A DNA stretch of 41,481 nt from Thalassolituus alkanivorans (GCF_020447205.1 NZ_JAJAEL010000008.1:1-41481); one strand, 5' to 3'; shown: positions 8,199-16,517, counted from the first letter of the stretch. Notes: a model not told the origin generated them from the sequence alone. Translations and numbers: made by a program.

Positions 8199-8852
8199 AT
8201 GATAGAACAGGAATCCTTGACCTATACCAACACTCACTTCGTTAAGAGCGCCGCGAAGCTGAGCCAGTGTCCGATGGATATTTTGCGGGAAGTAGCCTTT
8301 GCCGGCCGCTCCAACGCGGGAAAATCCAGTGCACTGAACAGGTTAACAGGTCACAAAAAACTGGCGCGTACGAGTAAAACTCCAGGCCGTACGCAGTTAA
8401 TTAACTATTTCCAGATTGGCGAATTGCCGCTGGCACTGGTCGATCTGCCCGGTTACGGCTTTGCCAAAGTGCCGCTGGCGGTGAAAAACGAATGGCAGCG
8501 CGAGCTGGATAATTATCTGCAGAACCGCGATGCATTGATTGGTCTGGTGCTGCTGATGGATATCCGCCATCCGCTGAAAGAATTCGACAACGCTATGATT
8601 CAGTGGGCGAAGCGCTCTGAAATGCCGCTGCATATTCTGCTGACCAAGGCCGACAAACTGAAACGCGGCCCGGCGCAGAGTGCCTTACTGCAGGTGCGCA
8701 AGGCGGTATCGTCGCTGGGTAAGCTGGTCAGTGTGCAGACCTATTCATCGCTGAATGGTGAAGGCACCGACGAACTGCAAAAGCGTCTGAACAGTTGGTT
8801 GCTGCCGCCCGAAGATGTGGCTGCGGAAACAGAAGAAACACCAGAAGCCTGA
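8199..8852 (+). CDS. engB: Ribosome biogenesis GTP-binding protein EngB (YihA/YsxC)
   Basis: EngB is a small essential GTPase for assembly of the large ribosomal subunit. The 217 residues carry G1 GRSNAGKSS at 36-44, the switch region ARTSKTPGRTQ, G3 DLPGYGFAK from 82, and G4 TKAD at 149-152. The C-terminal tail is acidic. The frame begins at ATG 8199 and diverges from the cytochrome genes. In Pseudomonas polA lies next to engB, but no polA is present here. Confidence 0.97.
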   Translation: MIEQESLTYTNTHFVKSAAKLSQCPMDILREVAFAGRSNAGKSSALNRLTGHKKLARTSKTPGRTQLINYFQIGELPLALVDLPGYGFAKVPLAVKNEWQRELDNYLQNRDALIGLVLLMDIRHPLKEFDNAMIQWAKRSEMPLHILLTKADKLKRGPAQSALLQVRKAVSSLGKLVSVQTYSSLNGEGTDELQKRLNSWLLPPEDVAAETEETPEA

Positions 8853-8856
8853 CTCT

Positions 8857-8885
8857 GGCCGGCGTTTGCCGGCCTCCTGCCTTTT
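8857..8885 (+). terminator. Probable terminator after engB
   Basis: GGCCGGC-GTTT-GCCGGCC forms a GC-rich 7-bp stem 4 bp after the engB stop, followed by TCCTGCCTTTTT. The T-run starts late, so strength is uncertain. Confidence 0.55.
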
Positions 8886-9036
8886 TCTGAGGCCGTTTAC
8901 GGCGGCCGCAGAGCTACAGATCATCCGGTCCTACTGTCATTGCTGATATTTATTGCGCAGCTATTCGTCATAAGAAAATACAACTGAAATGCGTCTCTGC
9001 AGCCAGCAAATTACGAATCCGTGGCTATAGTTTAAT

Positions 9037-9174
9037 CATTCTTTCGGGAATTGATGACCAGACGCATGACTTCTCTCTGGATGCTTTTTCAGGTAGTTCT
9101 TTTTCTTCGGTACTTCCCCAATGATCCGAAGTTGACCCGGTCGTTTGCCCCCAATGGCGACCGGGTCTTTTTTT
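9037..9174 (+). ncRNA. Putative Hfq-type small RNA (Spot 42/ErsA position)
   Basis: The 360-bp gap between engB and znuB holds no gene but has the parts of a small RNA. A -10-like TATAGT lies at 9026-9031. Pyrimidine-rich single-stranded stretches follow, such as GTTCTTTTTCTTCGGTACTT from 9097. The end is a perfect 10-bp terminator stem, GACCCGGTCG (9134-9143) with CGACCGGGTC (9158-9167), and T7. A C-rich loop (TTTGCCCCCAATGG) could pair with target ribosome binding sites. The predicted length is about 138 nt. Spot 42 in enterics and ErsA in Pseudomonas (about 132 nt) lie beside engB, which supports the call. The 5' end is an estimate and no good -35 is visible. Position 8886-9025 shows nothing else. 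Confidence 0.65.
9134..9174 (+). terminator. Intrinsic terminator of the putative sRNA
   Basis: A 10-bp perfect GC-rich stem with a 14-base loop is followed directly by seven T residues. It belongs to no protein gene: engB ends 280 bp upstream and znuB is on the other strand. Confidence 0.9.
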
Positions 9175-9212
9175 GTCCGTTATTTATGTTTGGTTTGTGT
9201 TTGGTGCTGCTG

Positions 9213-10025
9213 TCAGGCAGGACGTCGGGCGTCGCGCAGACTCTGCAGCACCAGACTGAATGCAAACAGGGCGGTAGCCGCAACCACCACGCTGGGGCCG
9301 GCCGGCGTATCGAAACGGAACGATGCCCACAAGCCTAACAGCACCGAGATAACACCGGTCGCACTGGCCAGAAACACCATCTGTTCCGGTGTACGCGCCA
9401 GACTGCGCGCCGCCGCCGGCGGAATAATCAGCAGGGCGCTTACCAGTAAGATCCCCACAACCTTCATGGCCAGAGCGACCAGTAACGCCAGCAGCAGAAT
9501 CAGCATCAGGTTCAGACGTTGCACCGGATGGCCATCGATCGCAGCCAGTTCCTGGCTGACGGTAATCGCCAGCAGCGCCCGCCACTGCCAGAACAGCAGC
9601 ACAGCAATGAGAATGGCCGCCAGCAGAATCCAGAGTACATCGATACGCTCCACCGCCAGCAGATCACCAAACAGATAACCCATCAGATCGACGCGGATGC
9701 CCTGGGCCAGACTCAGTGTCACCAGACCAATCGCCAGCGTGCTGTGTGAGACAATGCCCAGCAGGGTATCGGACGATAAGCGCGAGCGGTTCTGCAGCGG
9801 CAGTAACAGCAGCGCCAGCAGCACAGAGCCGAGCACCAGAGCCAGCGTCAGGTTGATATCGGTAAGCACGCCAAAGGTAATGCCCAGCAGAGCGCCGTGG
9901 GCCAGGGTGTCGCCAAAAAAAGCCATGCGCCGCCACACCACAAAGCTGCCCAGTGGTCCGGCCACCAGGGCCAGCAGAACCCCCGCCATTAATGGCATCA
10001 GCCACCAGTAATCGAACAGATTCAC
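9213..10025 (-). CDS. znuB: Zinc ABC transporter permease ZnuB
   Basis: ZnuB is the inner-membrane channel of the high-affinity zinc importer ZnuABC. The 270-residue protein is almost wholly hydrophobic, with about seven to eight membrane segments such as MPLMAGVLLALVAGPLGSFV and TLALVLGSVLLALLLLPL. The family motif FFGDTLAHGALLG appears near 37-49. The start is GTG at 10023-10025, overlapping the znuC stop as GTGA, with AAGGAG upstream on the minus strand. It is the last gene of zur-znuC-znuB and should be repressed by Zur when zinc is sufficient. Confidence 0.95.
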   Translation of the reverse strand: MNLFDYWWLMPLMAGVLLALVAGPLGSFVVWRRMAFFGDTLAHGALLGITFGVLTDINLTLALVLGSVLLALLLLPLQNRSRLSSDTLLGIVSHSTLAIGLVTLSLAQGIRVDLMGYLFGDLLAVERIDVLWILLAAILIAVLLFWQWRALLAITVSQELAAIDGHPVQRLNLMLILLLALLVALAMKVVGILLVSALLIIPPAAARSLARTPEQMVFLASATGVISVLLGLWASFRFDTPAGPSVVVAATALFAFSLVLQSLRDARRPA

Positions 10026-10807
10026 AGAATCTCCTTGCCGGGTGCGTGGTGCTCAACATGGCCGTCGGCACAGTGCTGATGATCGTGATGATGGGTGTAG
10101 TGAGCGATGGGGGCCTGTTGTTGTCCCTGTGGGCGGGCGCCGAATAAGCGGATATACGCCGGATCAATAGAAACCGTATCCGGATGTCCGGAGCAGCAGA
10201 CATGGCCATTCAGGCAGATCACTTCGTCGGTGGCGGCCATGACCAGATGCAGGTCGTGGGACACCATCAGTACCGCGCAGCCGAGTTCATCCCGCAGTTG
10301 CGGTATCAGGCTGTACAGCTCCAGCTGGCCCTGTACATCAACCCCCTGCACCGGCTCGTCGAGTACCAGCAGATCGGGTTTGATCAGCAGCGCGCGGGCC
10401 AGTAAGACCCGCTGCCATTCGCCGCCGGACAAATCATGCACCGACTGTTGCGCCAGCGCACCTATGCTCAGGCGGTCGAGCCAGTAGCTGATACGCTCGT
10501 TGCTGGCGCCGCGCGCCAGCTGCAGAAAGCCGGTGACGGTTAACGGCATGCGCTGATCAAGGCTCAGGCGCTGCGGCATATAGCCGATACGCAGTCCGGG
10601 GCGGCGCGTGACCTTGCCGGAATCGGCTGTTTCCAGCCCCAGCAGCACTTTAATCAGCGTCGACTTGCCGCAGCCGTTAGGGCCGATCAGGGTAATGATC
10701 TGGCCGGCTTTAAGGTTAAGGCTGATATCGTTGAGCACGGTTTTATGCTGGCGTACCAGCTGCAGCTGGCTGGCGCTGAGAATCGTTGCGGCACTGGCGC
10801 TGCTCAT
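10022..10807 (-). CDS. znuC: Zinc ABC transporter ATP-binding protein ZnuC
   Basis: This ATPase drives ZnuB. From the chosen start (MSSASAAT, 261 residues) it has Walker A GPNGCGKST at 42-50, signature LSGGE at 126-130 and Walker B LLVLDEP at 146-152. The D-loop follows as GVDVQGQ. An upstream in-frame ATG at 10831 would add eight residues inside zur. I prefer 10807 because it makes an ATGA overlap with the zur stop and has AGGA 8 bases before it. The last 30 residues are histidine-rich (HYTHHHDHQH and further His), a possible cytosolic zinc-binding tail. Confidence 0.95.
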   Translation of the reverse strand: MSSASAATILSASQLQLVRQHKTVLNDISLNLKAGQIITLIGPNGCGKSTLIKVLLGLETADSGKVTRRPGLRIGYMPQRLSLDQRMPLTVTGFLQLARGASNERISYWLDRLSIGALAQQSVHDLSGGEWQRVLLARALLIKPDLLVLDEPVQGVDVQGQLELYSLIPQLRDELGCAVLMVSHDLHLVMAATDEVICLNGHVCCSGHPDTVSIDPAYIRLFGARPQGQQQAPIAHYTHHHDHQHCADGHVEHHAPGKEIL

Positions 10808-11280
10808 ACGGCATCCTGGCATCTTGGGCACAGGCCCATCAGTTCGGTCATTTGCTGCTCGACTTTCACCCCCAGCATCTGTTCGGCCTGGCGGGCGATT
10901 TTATTCACCTGCTCGGCATCCAGCTCCTGCGCTTCACCACATTCGCGGCAGACAAAAAAGCAGCTGGGATGCGCTTCGCCCGGATGGGTGCAGCCAATAA
11001 AGGCATTCAGGGAGCTGATGCGGTGCACCAGACCCAGATCGAGCAGGAAATCGAGGGCGCGGTAAACGGTCGGCGGTGCGGAGTTAAAACCTTCTTCCGC
11101 CAGTTTCGGCAGCAGATCGTAAGCGCCAACCGGTTTGTGGTTGGCCCAGACCAGTTCCAGCACACGCTGGCGTACCGGGGTCAGGCGTGCGCCCTGTTCT
11201 TCGCACAGGGTGCGGGCGCGGGAAACGGCACTGTCGATGCAGGCGTGGTGGTCATGGGCTTTATAGACGTTTTGAGCCAT
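10804..11280 (-). CDS. zur: Zinc uptake regulator Zur (Fur family)
   Basis: Zur represses zinc import genes when loaded with zinc. The 158-residue protein has a winged helix with LTPVRQRVLELVWANHKPVGAYDLL at about 32-56 and TVYRALDFLLDLGLVHR as the recognition region. It has two Cys pairs, CRECGE and CPRC near the C-terminus, which form the structural zinc site of Fur-family Zur proteins. It leads the zur-znuCB operon and is divergent from znuA, with a Zur-box-like sequence in the shared 61-bp gap. Fur is excluded by the znu context and Cys pattern. Confidence 0.95.
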   Translation of the reverse strand: MAQNVYKAHDHHACIDSAVSRARTLCEEQGARLTPVRQRVLELVWANHKPVGAYDLLPKLAEEGFNSAPPTVYRALDFLLDLGLVHRISSLNAFIGCTHPGEAHPSCFFVCRECGEAQELDAEQVNKIARQAEQMLGVKVEQQMTELMGLCPRCQDAV

Positions 11281-11298
11281 CGTCGCGCCTCGGAGATT

Positions 11299-11319
11299 AG
11301 GTTATAATGTTGCAATTCT
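11299..11319. promoter_or_regulatory. Zur-box-like operator between zur and znuA
   Basis: The 61-bp divergent gap contains GTTATAATGTTGC (11301-11313). It shares the GTTATAAT core with the E. coli znu operator as I remember it. The same TATAAT may serve as a -10 element for znuA, so Zur binding would block polymerase and control both operons. Confidence 0.6.
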
Positions 11320-11341
11320 ACGACAGGAACGCCCCGATACA

Positions 11342-12172
11342 ATGAAGAATTTGCCGCTGCTGCTGATTTCACTGTTGCTGAGTCTCAGTCTGAGCGGTCA
11401 GGCTGCCCCTATCAGCCATGAACCGCCATACAAAGTGTTGGCCAGTGTTCATCCGCTGGCGCTGATGGCCGCCTCACTGGTGGAAGCTGAACAACTCAGC
11501 GTATTGCTGCCACCGGGGATGACGCCACACGACTTCTCCCTGCGCCCATCCGATATTGATGTTATCCAGAATGCCGATGTCATTATCTGGGCCGGTGCTC
11601 AGGCTGAGCCTTACCTCAGCGGTTTTGCCCGCCGCTGGCCGGACAAAATCTGGATTGATGTTGCAAAACTGCGTGAAGAAGGCCAGCCGAACGATGGTCA
11701 CTGGTGGTTTTCGCCGGCCATGATGGTACGCGCTCAGCAGCAGCTGGCCGGTGCGCTGGAGCTGCCTGCCGGTAACTTCGCGGCGGATGTTGATGCTGCT
11801 TTACAGCGCGCTGAGCAGTTACTGGCGCCGTTGCGCAGTCGTGGTTTCTTTGTTTTTCACCGGGCCTATGATCACTGGGTGCAGGCCATGCAACTCAATC
11901 AGGTCGGTGCCTTTACCCTGTCACCGGAGCAGAAGCCCGGTATGAAAACCCTGCAACGCATGCGCGACCAGCTAACCTCCGGCGAAGTGGTGTGCGTGTT
12001 CAGTGAGCCGGAATTCTCACCGGCGCTGGTGCAGTCAGTGGTGCGTGGTTTGGATGTTAAACAGGGCGAGCTGGACCCGGTGGCCAGTCATATTTCTGTG
12101 ACAAAGAGTGGCTACCCTGACTTTATCCAGGATCTGGCCCAGCGTTTTGCCACCTGTTTAAGTCCGGATTGA
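11342..12172 (+). CDS. znuA: Periplasmic zinc-binding protein ZnuA
   Basis: ZnuA captures zinc in the periplasm and delivers it to ZnuBC. The 276-residue precursor has a signal peptide (MKNLPLLLISLLLSLSLSGQ). Metal-ligand motifs of the cluster A-I family follow: ASVHPLAL, MTPHDFSLRPSD, FFVFHRAYDHW and the acidic FSEPEFSPALV. It is shorter than E. coli ZnuA (about 310) because the His/Asp-rich loop is nearly absent; only GQPNDGHWW stands there. It is divergent from zur-znuCB and shares the Zur operator. Confidence 0.93.
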   Translation: MKNLPLLLISLLLSLSLSGQAAPISHEPPYKVLASVHPLALMAASLVEAEQLSVLLPPGMTPHDFSLRPSDIDVIQNADVIIWAGAQAEPYLSGFARRWPDKIWIDVAKLREEGQPNDGHWWFSPAMMVRAQQQLAGALELPAGNFAADVDAALQRAEQLLAPLRSRGFFVFHRAYDHWVQAMQLNQVGAFTLSPEQKPGMKTLQRMRDQLTSGEVVCVFSEPEFSPALVQSVVRGLDVKQGELDPVASHISVTKSGYPDFIQDLAQRFATCLSPD

Positions 12173-12281
12173 TCCAGACCGGCCTGTGTCCTGATCAGGC
12201 CAATCCATGATGCGGACTTGCCATGGCGGGCGCTTTCGGTCAGGTTAAGGTCTGACCAGTGTGCGTCATGGAGGAAAGTAA

Positions 12282-13442
12282 ATGGAGCTTTACCAGCAGG
12301 TCCGGACACAGACACTCGCTCTGTGCCAGCCGCTGAATACCGCCGACCACGAGTTGCAGGCCGCTGAATTCACCAGTCCGCTGAAGTGGCATCTGGCCCA
12401 CACCAGCTGGTTCTTCGAAACCTTTCTGCTTAAACCCCACCGTCCTGATTATCAGGAATTTCACCCGCTGTTCGGCCATCTGTTTAACAGCTATTACAAC
12501 GGCATTGGCCAGCCTTATCCGCGCGCGCAGCGCGGTCTGTTATCCCGCCCCTCGCTGGATGAGGTGCTGGCCTATCGCGCTCATATTGATCAGGCCATGC
12601 AGCCCCTGATGCATGACGCCGGCCTGCAGCCACTGATTGAACTTGGGCTGAATCATGAACAGCAGCATCAGGAGCTGATGCTCACCGACCTGCTGTATTG
12701 CTGGGCAAAGAATCCGCTGGAACCTGTGTATCAGCAGGCCATACAGCATTCTGCAGAACAGACAGCACCGAACTGGCTGCCACTGACAGAAGGCGTTACC
12801 GAGGTCGGCCACAGCGGCCCGGCCTTTGCCTTTGATAACGAAACCCCGCGTCACCGCCAGTGGCTGCAGGGCGGAGAAATCGCCAGTCGCTTAGTCACCA
12901 ATGCGGAATACCTGCAGTTTATTGAACAGGGCGGTTATCAGCAGCCGCAATGGTGGCTGGCCGATGGCTGGAGCTGGATCAGCAGTTTGTCGCCACAGGA
13001 GCGGCAGCCGCTGTACTGGCGCCGGCAAAATAATGAATGGAGTACCTACGGCCTGGCCGGCCGCCAGCCGCTCGACCCGCACACGCCACTTTGCCATATC
13101 AGTTTTTACGAAGCCGATGCCTACGCCCGCTGGGCCGGTGCGCGCCTGCCGACCGAAGCGGAATGGGAGAGCGCTGCACGGTTGTATCCGCAACAGTTGC
13201 AGCAGCTGTTTGGTTGCCGCTGGCAGTGGACCGCCAGCTCTTATCAGGCTTATCCGGGGTACCGTCCTGCTGCTGGTGCAGTGGGCGAATACAACGGCAA
13301 ATTTATGTGCAATCAGATGGTATTGCGTGGCAGCTCCTGCGCCACGCCCGAAGGTCACAGCCGTATTACTTACCGCAACTTTTTCTACCCCCATGAGTGC
13401 TGGCAGTTTACCGGCCTGCGCTTAGCCCGCGACACCGCATAA
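12282..13442 (+). CDS. egtB: Ergothioneine biosynthesis sulfoxide synthase EgtB
   Basis: EgtB is a non-heme iron enzyme that joins a sulfur donor (cysteine or gamma-glutamylcysteine) to hercynine using O2. The 386 residues have an N-terminal DinB-like domain with WHLAHTSWFFE (His40) and LNHEQQHQELM (His125, His129), matching the three-His iron site. A C-terminal formylglycine-generating-enzyme-type domain follows, with TEVGHSGPAFAFDNETPRH, ARLPTEAEWE, VLRGSSCATP and a TGLRLARD ending. The start is ATG 12282 with GGAGGAAAG just upstream. egtD follows 63 bp downstream. EgtA and EgtC are not nearby, suggesting a cysteine-using or otherwise shortened pathway. SenA-like selenoneine enzymes are homologous, but pairing with egtD favours EgtB. 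Confidence 0.93.
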   Translation: MELYQQVRTQTLALCQPLNTADHELQAAEFTSPLKWHLAHTSWFFETFLLKPHRPDYQEFHPLFGHLFNSYYNGIGQPYPRAQRGLLSRPSLDEVLAYRAHIDQAMQPLMHDAGLQPLIELGLNHEQQHQELMLTDLLYCWAKNPLEPVYQQAIQHSAEQTAPNWLPLTEGVTEVGHSGPAFAFDNETPRHRQWLQGGEIASRLVTNAEYLQFIEQGGYQQPQWWLADGWSWISSLSPQERQPLYWRRQNNEWSTYGLAGRQPLDPHTPLCHISFYEADAYARWAGARLPTEAEWESAARLYPQQLQQLFGCRWQWTASSYQAYPGYRPAAGAVGEYNGKFMCNQMVLRGSSCATPEGHSRITYRNFFYPHECWQFTGLRLARDTA

Positions 13443-13505
13443 CGCCCTGAAAACAATATAAAACCGATGACACCACACAACGGATGGCATGACGGGAGAC
13501 ACGGT

Positions 13506-14468
13506 ATGAAACGACAGGTATTGCAGGTTTTCGATCACTTACCCGCACCGCTGGATCTGCGCGAAGAAGTTCTGAAAGGATTGGCGCAACGGCAGAAAAC
13601 GTTGCCAGCCAAACTGTTCTACGATGAGCGCGGCTCACGGTTGTTCGAGGCGATTACCGCGCTGCCGGAATACTATCTGACCCGTACCGAAATTGGCTTA
13701 CTGCGCCAGCACGGCGGTGAGATTGCACGCATCGTCGGGGCTGGCAGTGTGCTGCTGGAATACGGTGCCGGGGCCAGTCTTAAAATCCGTTTGCTGTTAG
13801 AAGCACTGCGCCCGGATTGTTATGTGCCGATGGACATCAGCCGTGAGTTTTTATTGGCCGCCGCGCAGCGTCTGCTGGACGACTACGACTGGCTGAGTAT
13901 TTATGCCGCCTGTGTGGATTACAGCCAGCCGCTCAGTCTGCCGCGTCAGATTGAACAAGCCGAACGCAAATTGGGATTTTTCCCCGGTTCCAGCCTGGGC
14001 AATTTCACGCCGCCGGAAGCGCAGCAGTTTTTACAGCGCGTGCGCCAGACGCTCGGGCGTGGCAGTTATTTTCTGCTCGGCGTGGATCTGGAAAAAGATG
14101 CGGCGGTGCTGGAAGCCGCCTATAACGATCAGCAGGGCGTAACCGCCGCCTTTAATAAAAACATGCTGCGTCATCTGAATCAGACGCTGGGCGCTGGCTT
14201 CGATGAGCAGCGCTTCCGCCATGAGGCACGCTACAACTCAGAGCAATCGCGCATCGAAATGCATCTGATCAGTGAGGTTGATCAGATGATTAATGTTGCC
14301 GGTCAGCAGATAGCACTGCGTAAAGGCGAAAGTATTCACACCGAAAATTCCTGCAAATACCGCCCCGATGCGCTGCAAAGCATGGCCCGCAGCGCCGGAT
14401 TTGAAACCCGTCAGATATGGACTGATGGGCAAAATTACTTTGCTTTGGTGTTGCTGCAGGGCGTGTAA
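13506..14468 (+). CDS. egtD: L-histidine N-alpha-methyltransferase EgtD
   Basis: EgtD trimethylates histidine with SAM to give hercynine, the substrate of EgtB. From MKRQVLQ the protein has 320 residues, the family size. It shows YDERGSRLFEAITALPEYYLTRTE at about 39-62, the SAM-binding LLEYGAGASLK at 83-93, and FFPGSSLGNF. The C-terminal part has IHTENSCKY. An in-frame ATG at 13467 would add 13 residues, but GGGAGA lies 8 bases before 13506 and none precedes 13467. It probably forms an operon with egtB. Confidence 0.94.
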   Translation: MKRQVLQVFDHLPAPLDLREEVLKGLAQRQKTLPAKLFYDERGSRLFEAITALPEYYLTRTEIGLLRQHGGEIARIVGAGSVLLEYGAGASLKIRLLLEALRPDCYVPMDISREFLLAAAQRLLDDYDWLSIYAACVDYSQPLSLPRQIEQAERKLGFFPGSSLGNFTPPEAQQFLQRVRQTLGRGSYFLLGVDLEKDAAVLEAAYNDQQGVTAAFNKNMLRHLNQTLGAGFDEQRFRHEARYNSEQSRIEMHLISEVDQMINVAGQQIALRKGESIHTENSCKYRPDALQSMARSAGFETRQIWTDGQNYFALVLLQGV

Positions 14469-14567
14469 ATGCACAGCAAAGCGGGTGCCTGTCCGCCGCA
14501 CTGCAGCTGGACAGGTAGCGCAGGCCCGTTAGAATAGCCGCCACTATTTTCTGTGGATATTGCTGTT

Positions 14568-15932
14568 ATGACACTGGCCGTCGTTACTCTGGCTGCGGGC
14601 AAAGGCTCGCGTATGAAATCGGACCTGCCGAAGGTACTGCATCGTCTGGCTGGCAAGCCGATGCTGGCGCATGTACTCAACAGCGCAGCGGCGCTGCCAC
14701 AGGCAAAGCAGCATGTGGTGATCGGACACGGGGCTGATGTAGTCAAAGAACAGATCACGGACTTTCCGCTGACCTGGGCGCTGCAGACGGAGCAGAAAGG
14801 CACAGGTCATGCGGTGGCCATGGCGATGCCTGAAGTTGATCCGGCATCCACCGTGCTGGTGTTGTATGGCGATGTCCCGCTGATCCGCACAGAAACCCTG
14901 CAGAAACTGCTCAATGAGACCCATGACGGTCATGCTCTGGCGCTGTTGACGGTAGAACTGGCCGATCCGAACGGCTACGGCCGTATCGTGCGCGATGATG
15001 CCGGTAATATTCTCTCCATTGTTGAACACAAAGATGCCAGCGATCTGCAGCGTAAAATCCGTGAGGTGAACACCGGCATTCTGGCAGTCTCAGCCGCGTT
15101 GCTGAATGAGTGGCTGCCAAAGCTTTCCGCCAATAATGCTCAGGGAGAGTATTACCTGACCGACGTGATCGCCATGGCGGTGGAACAGGGTGTGGCGGTA
15201 CGTGCGATTCATCCACAGGATGAATACGAAGTGCAGGGGGTGAATGACCGCCTGCAACTGGCTGGTCTGGAGCGTGTATATCAGCGCCAGCTGGCAGATC
15301 AGCTGCTGCGCGATGGCGTCTCGCTGGCTGACCCGGCGCGCATTGATATCCGTGGCACTCTGAAGGCCGGTAATGATGTGCGCATCGACGTTGGCTGTGT
15401 GTTCGAAGGTGATGTGGTGCTGGAAGACGGCGTACAGATCGGCCCGTACTGCGTGATCAAAAACAGCCGCATCGGGCAGGGCTGTGAGATTGAATGTTAT
15501 TCCATGATCGATCAGGCGCTGGTGGCCGCTGACTGCCATGTTGGCCCATACGCGCGTTTGCGTCCGGGCGCCGAGCTGCATAACGGTGCCAAGGTCGGTA
15601 ACTTCTGCGAAGTGAAAAAGTCGGTGATCGGTGAAGGTTCCAAGGTGAACCATCTGACCTATATCGGCGATGCTGAGATCGGTAAAGACGTGAATATTGG
15701 GGCGGGAACCATTACCTGTAACTACGATGGCGTGAACAAGTTTAAAACCGAAATTGGCGACAACGCTTTTATTGGTTCCAATTCCTCGCTGGTGGCACCG
15801 GCAAAAATCGGTGCCGGCGCAACGGTCGCCGCGGGTTCGGTGATCACTAAAGAAGTGGCTGAGGGAGAGCTGGCCGTGGCACGCGGTAAGCAGCGCAACG
15901 TGACGGGCTGGGCGCGTCCGGTTAAGCAGTAA
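14568..15932 (+). CDS. glmU: Bifunctional GlcNAc-1-P uridyltransferase / GlcN-1-P acetyltransferase
   Basis: GlmU makes UDP-GlcNAc by acetylating glucosamine-1-phosphate and transferring UMP. From MTLAVVTL the 454 residues (E. coli 456) contain the nucleotidyltransferase signature LAAGKGSRM at 7-15, QTEQKGTGHA and YGDVPLI. A left-handed beta-helix of hexapeptide repeats follows, with RLRPGAEL, VGNFCEVKKS and GAGTITCNYDG. A GTG at 14553 in frame would add five residues. Neither start has a strong ribosome binding site, and the chosen one fits family length. glmU and glmRS share a pathway but are separated here by about 11 kb, unlike pseudomonads where they adjoin. Confidence 0.97.
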   Translation: MTLAVVTLAAGKGSRMKSDLPKVLHRLAGKPMLAHVLNSAAALPQAKQHVVIGHGADVVKEQITDFPLTWALQTEQKGTGHAVAMAMPEVDPASTVLVLYGDVPLIRTETLQKLLNETHDGHALALLTVELADPNGYGRIVRDDAGNILSIVEHKDASDLQRKIREVNTGILAVSAALLNEWLPKLSANNAQGEYYLTDVIAMAVEQGVAVRAIHPQDEYEVQGVNDRLQLAGLERVYQRQLADQLLRDGVSLADPARIDIRGTLKAGNDVRIDVGCVFEGDVVLEDGVQIGPYCVIKNSRIGQGCEIECYSMIDQALVAADCHVGPYARLRPGAELHNGAKVGNFCEVKKSVIGEGSKVNHLTYIGDAEIGKDVNIGAGTITCNYDGVNKFKTEIGDNAFIGSNSSLVAPAKIGAGATVAAGSVITKEVAEGELAVARGKQRNVTGWARPVKQ

Positions 15933-15942
15933 GTACAGACCG

Positions 15943-15970
15943 CAGGAGCCGCTCTGGCTCCTGTTATTTC
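15943..15970 (+). terminator. Terminator between glmU and the thioesterase gene
   Basis: CAGGAGCC-GCTCT-GGCTCCTG is an 8-bp perfect stem followed by TTATTT. It lies 10 bp after the glmU stop and faces a convergent gene, so it may serve both. Confidence 0.7.
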
Positions 15971-15978
15971 AGCCGTCC

Positions 15979-16422
15979 TCAGCGCGGAACGCGGCGGATA
16001 CGCCCGGTTTCATCGATAGCAACATACACAAACACGGCGTCGACTACCTTGCGCCGTTCCACTTCGTTCGGATTCTGCGTCCACACTTCGATAGCGATGC
16101 GGATGGAAGAGGTGCCGATATCCAGCAGGCGGGTATAAAAACACACGGCCGCGCCGATGCGAATCGGTGACATAAACACCACCGACTCCAATGCAACGTT
16201 CGCAATCCGGCCCTGAGCCAGACGGCTGGCGACGCTTTCGGCAGCGTGGTCCATTTGCGCGACCACCCAGCCACCGCTGATATCGCCATGAACATTGGTT
16301 TCACTGCGGGTGGGAATCAGGCGCAGGGCCAGCTCGCCTTCGGGGGTTGGCTCGCAGTCTTCACGGACATCTTCAGGGGAGTGCTCGTGGGAATGGTCGA
16401 CGGCGTCCTTTATCGGATCCAT
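15979..16422 (-). CDS. Acyl-CoA thioesterase, YciA-like hotdog protein
   Basis: The 147-residue protein resembles YciA: SETNVHGDISGGWVVAQMDHAA at about 39-60, then RIANVALESVVFMSPIRIGAAVCFYTR and SSIRIAIEVW, ending in the VFVYVAIDETGRIRRVP strand. These cover the HotDog fold, with the Asp of HGDISGGW as the conserved catalytic-site residue. It should hydrolyse acyl-CoA thioesters in the cytosol, with unknown chain preference. It is a single gene, convergent with glmU and downstream of the TRAP genes on the same strand. Confidence 0.88.
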   Translation of the reverse strand: MDPIKDAVDHSHEHSPEDVREDCEPTPEGELALRLIPTRSETNVHGDISGGWVVAQMDHAAESVASRLAQGRIANVALESVVFMSPIRIGAAVCFYTRLLDIGTSSIRIAIEVWTQNPNEVERRKVVDAVFVYVAIDETGRIRRVPR

Positions 16423-16517
16423 GGGGCTCTACCTGGTTGGAATTATTTTGTGCGGAGTGTACTGGTTTTCTGCCCCCAGCACATCCGCTGCCAATACGAC
16501 TTTAGCGGCAGGCCGGA

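Noticed and set aside
9664..10209. Alternative minus-strand frame of 181 codons overlapping znuB and znuC
   Set aside because: Composition is Arg/Gly/Ala-rich, it shares both genes' DNA out of frame and matches nothing; znuB and znuC motifs are clear.
12891..13396. Open frames on both strands inside egtB
   Set aside because: EgtB has full-length domain evidence; the others are shadow frames of a GC-rich gene.
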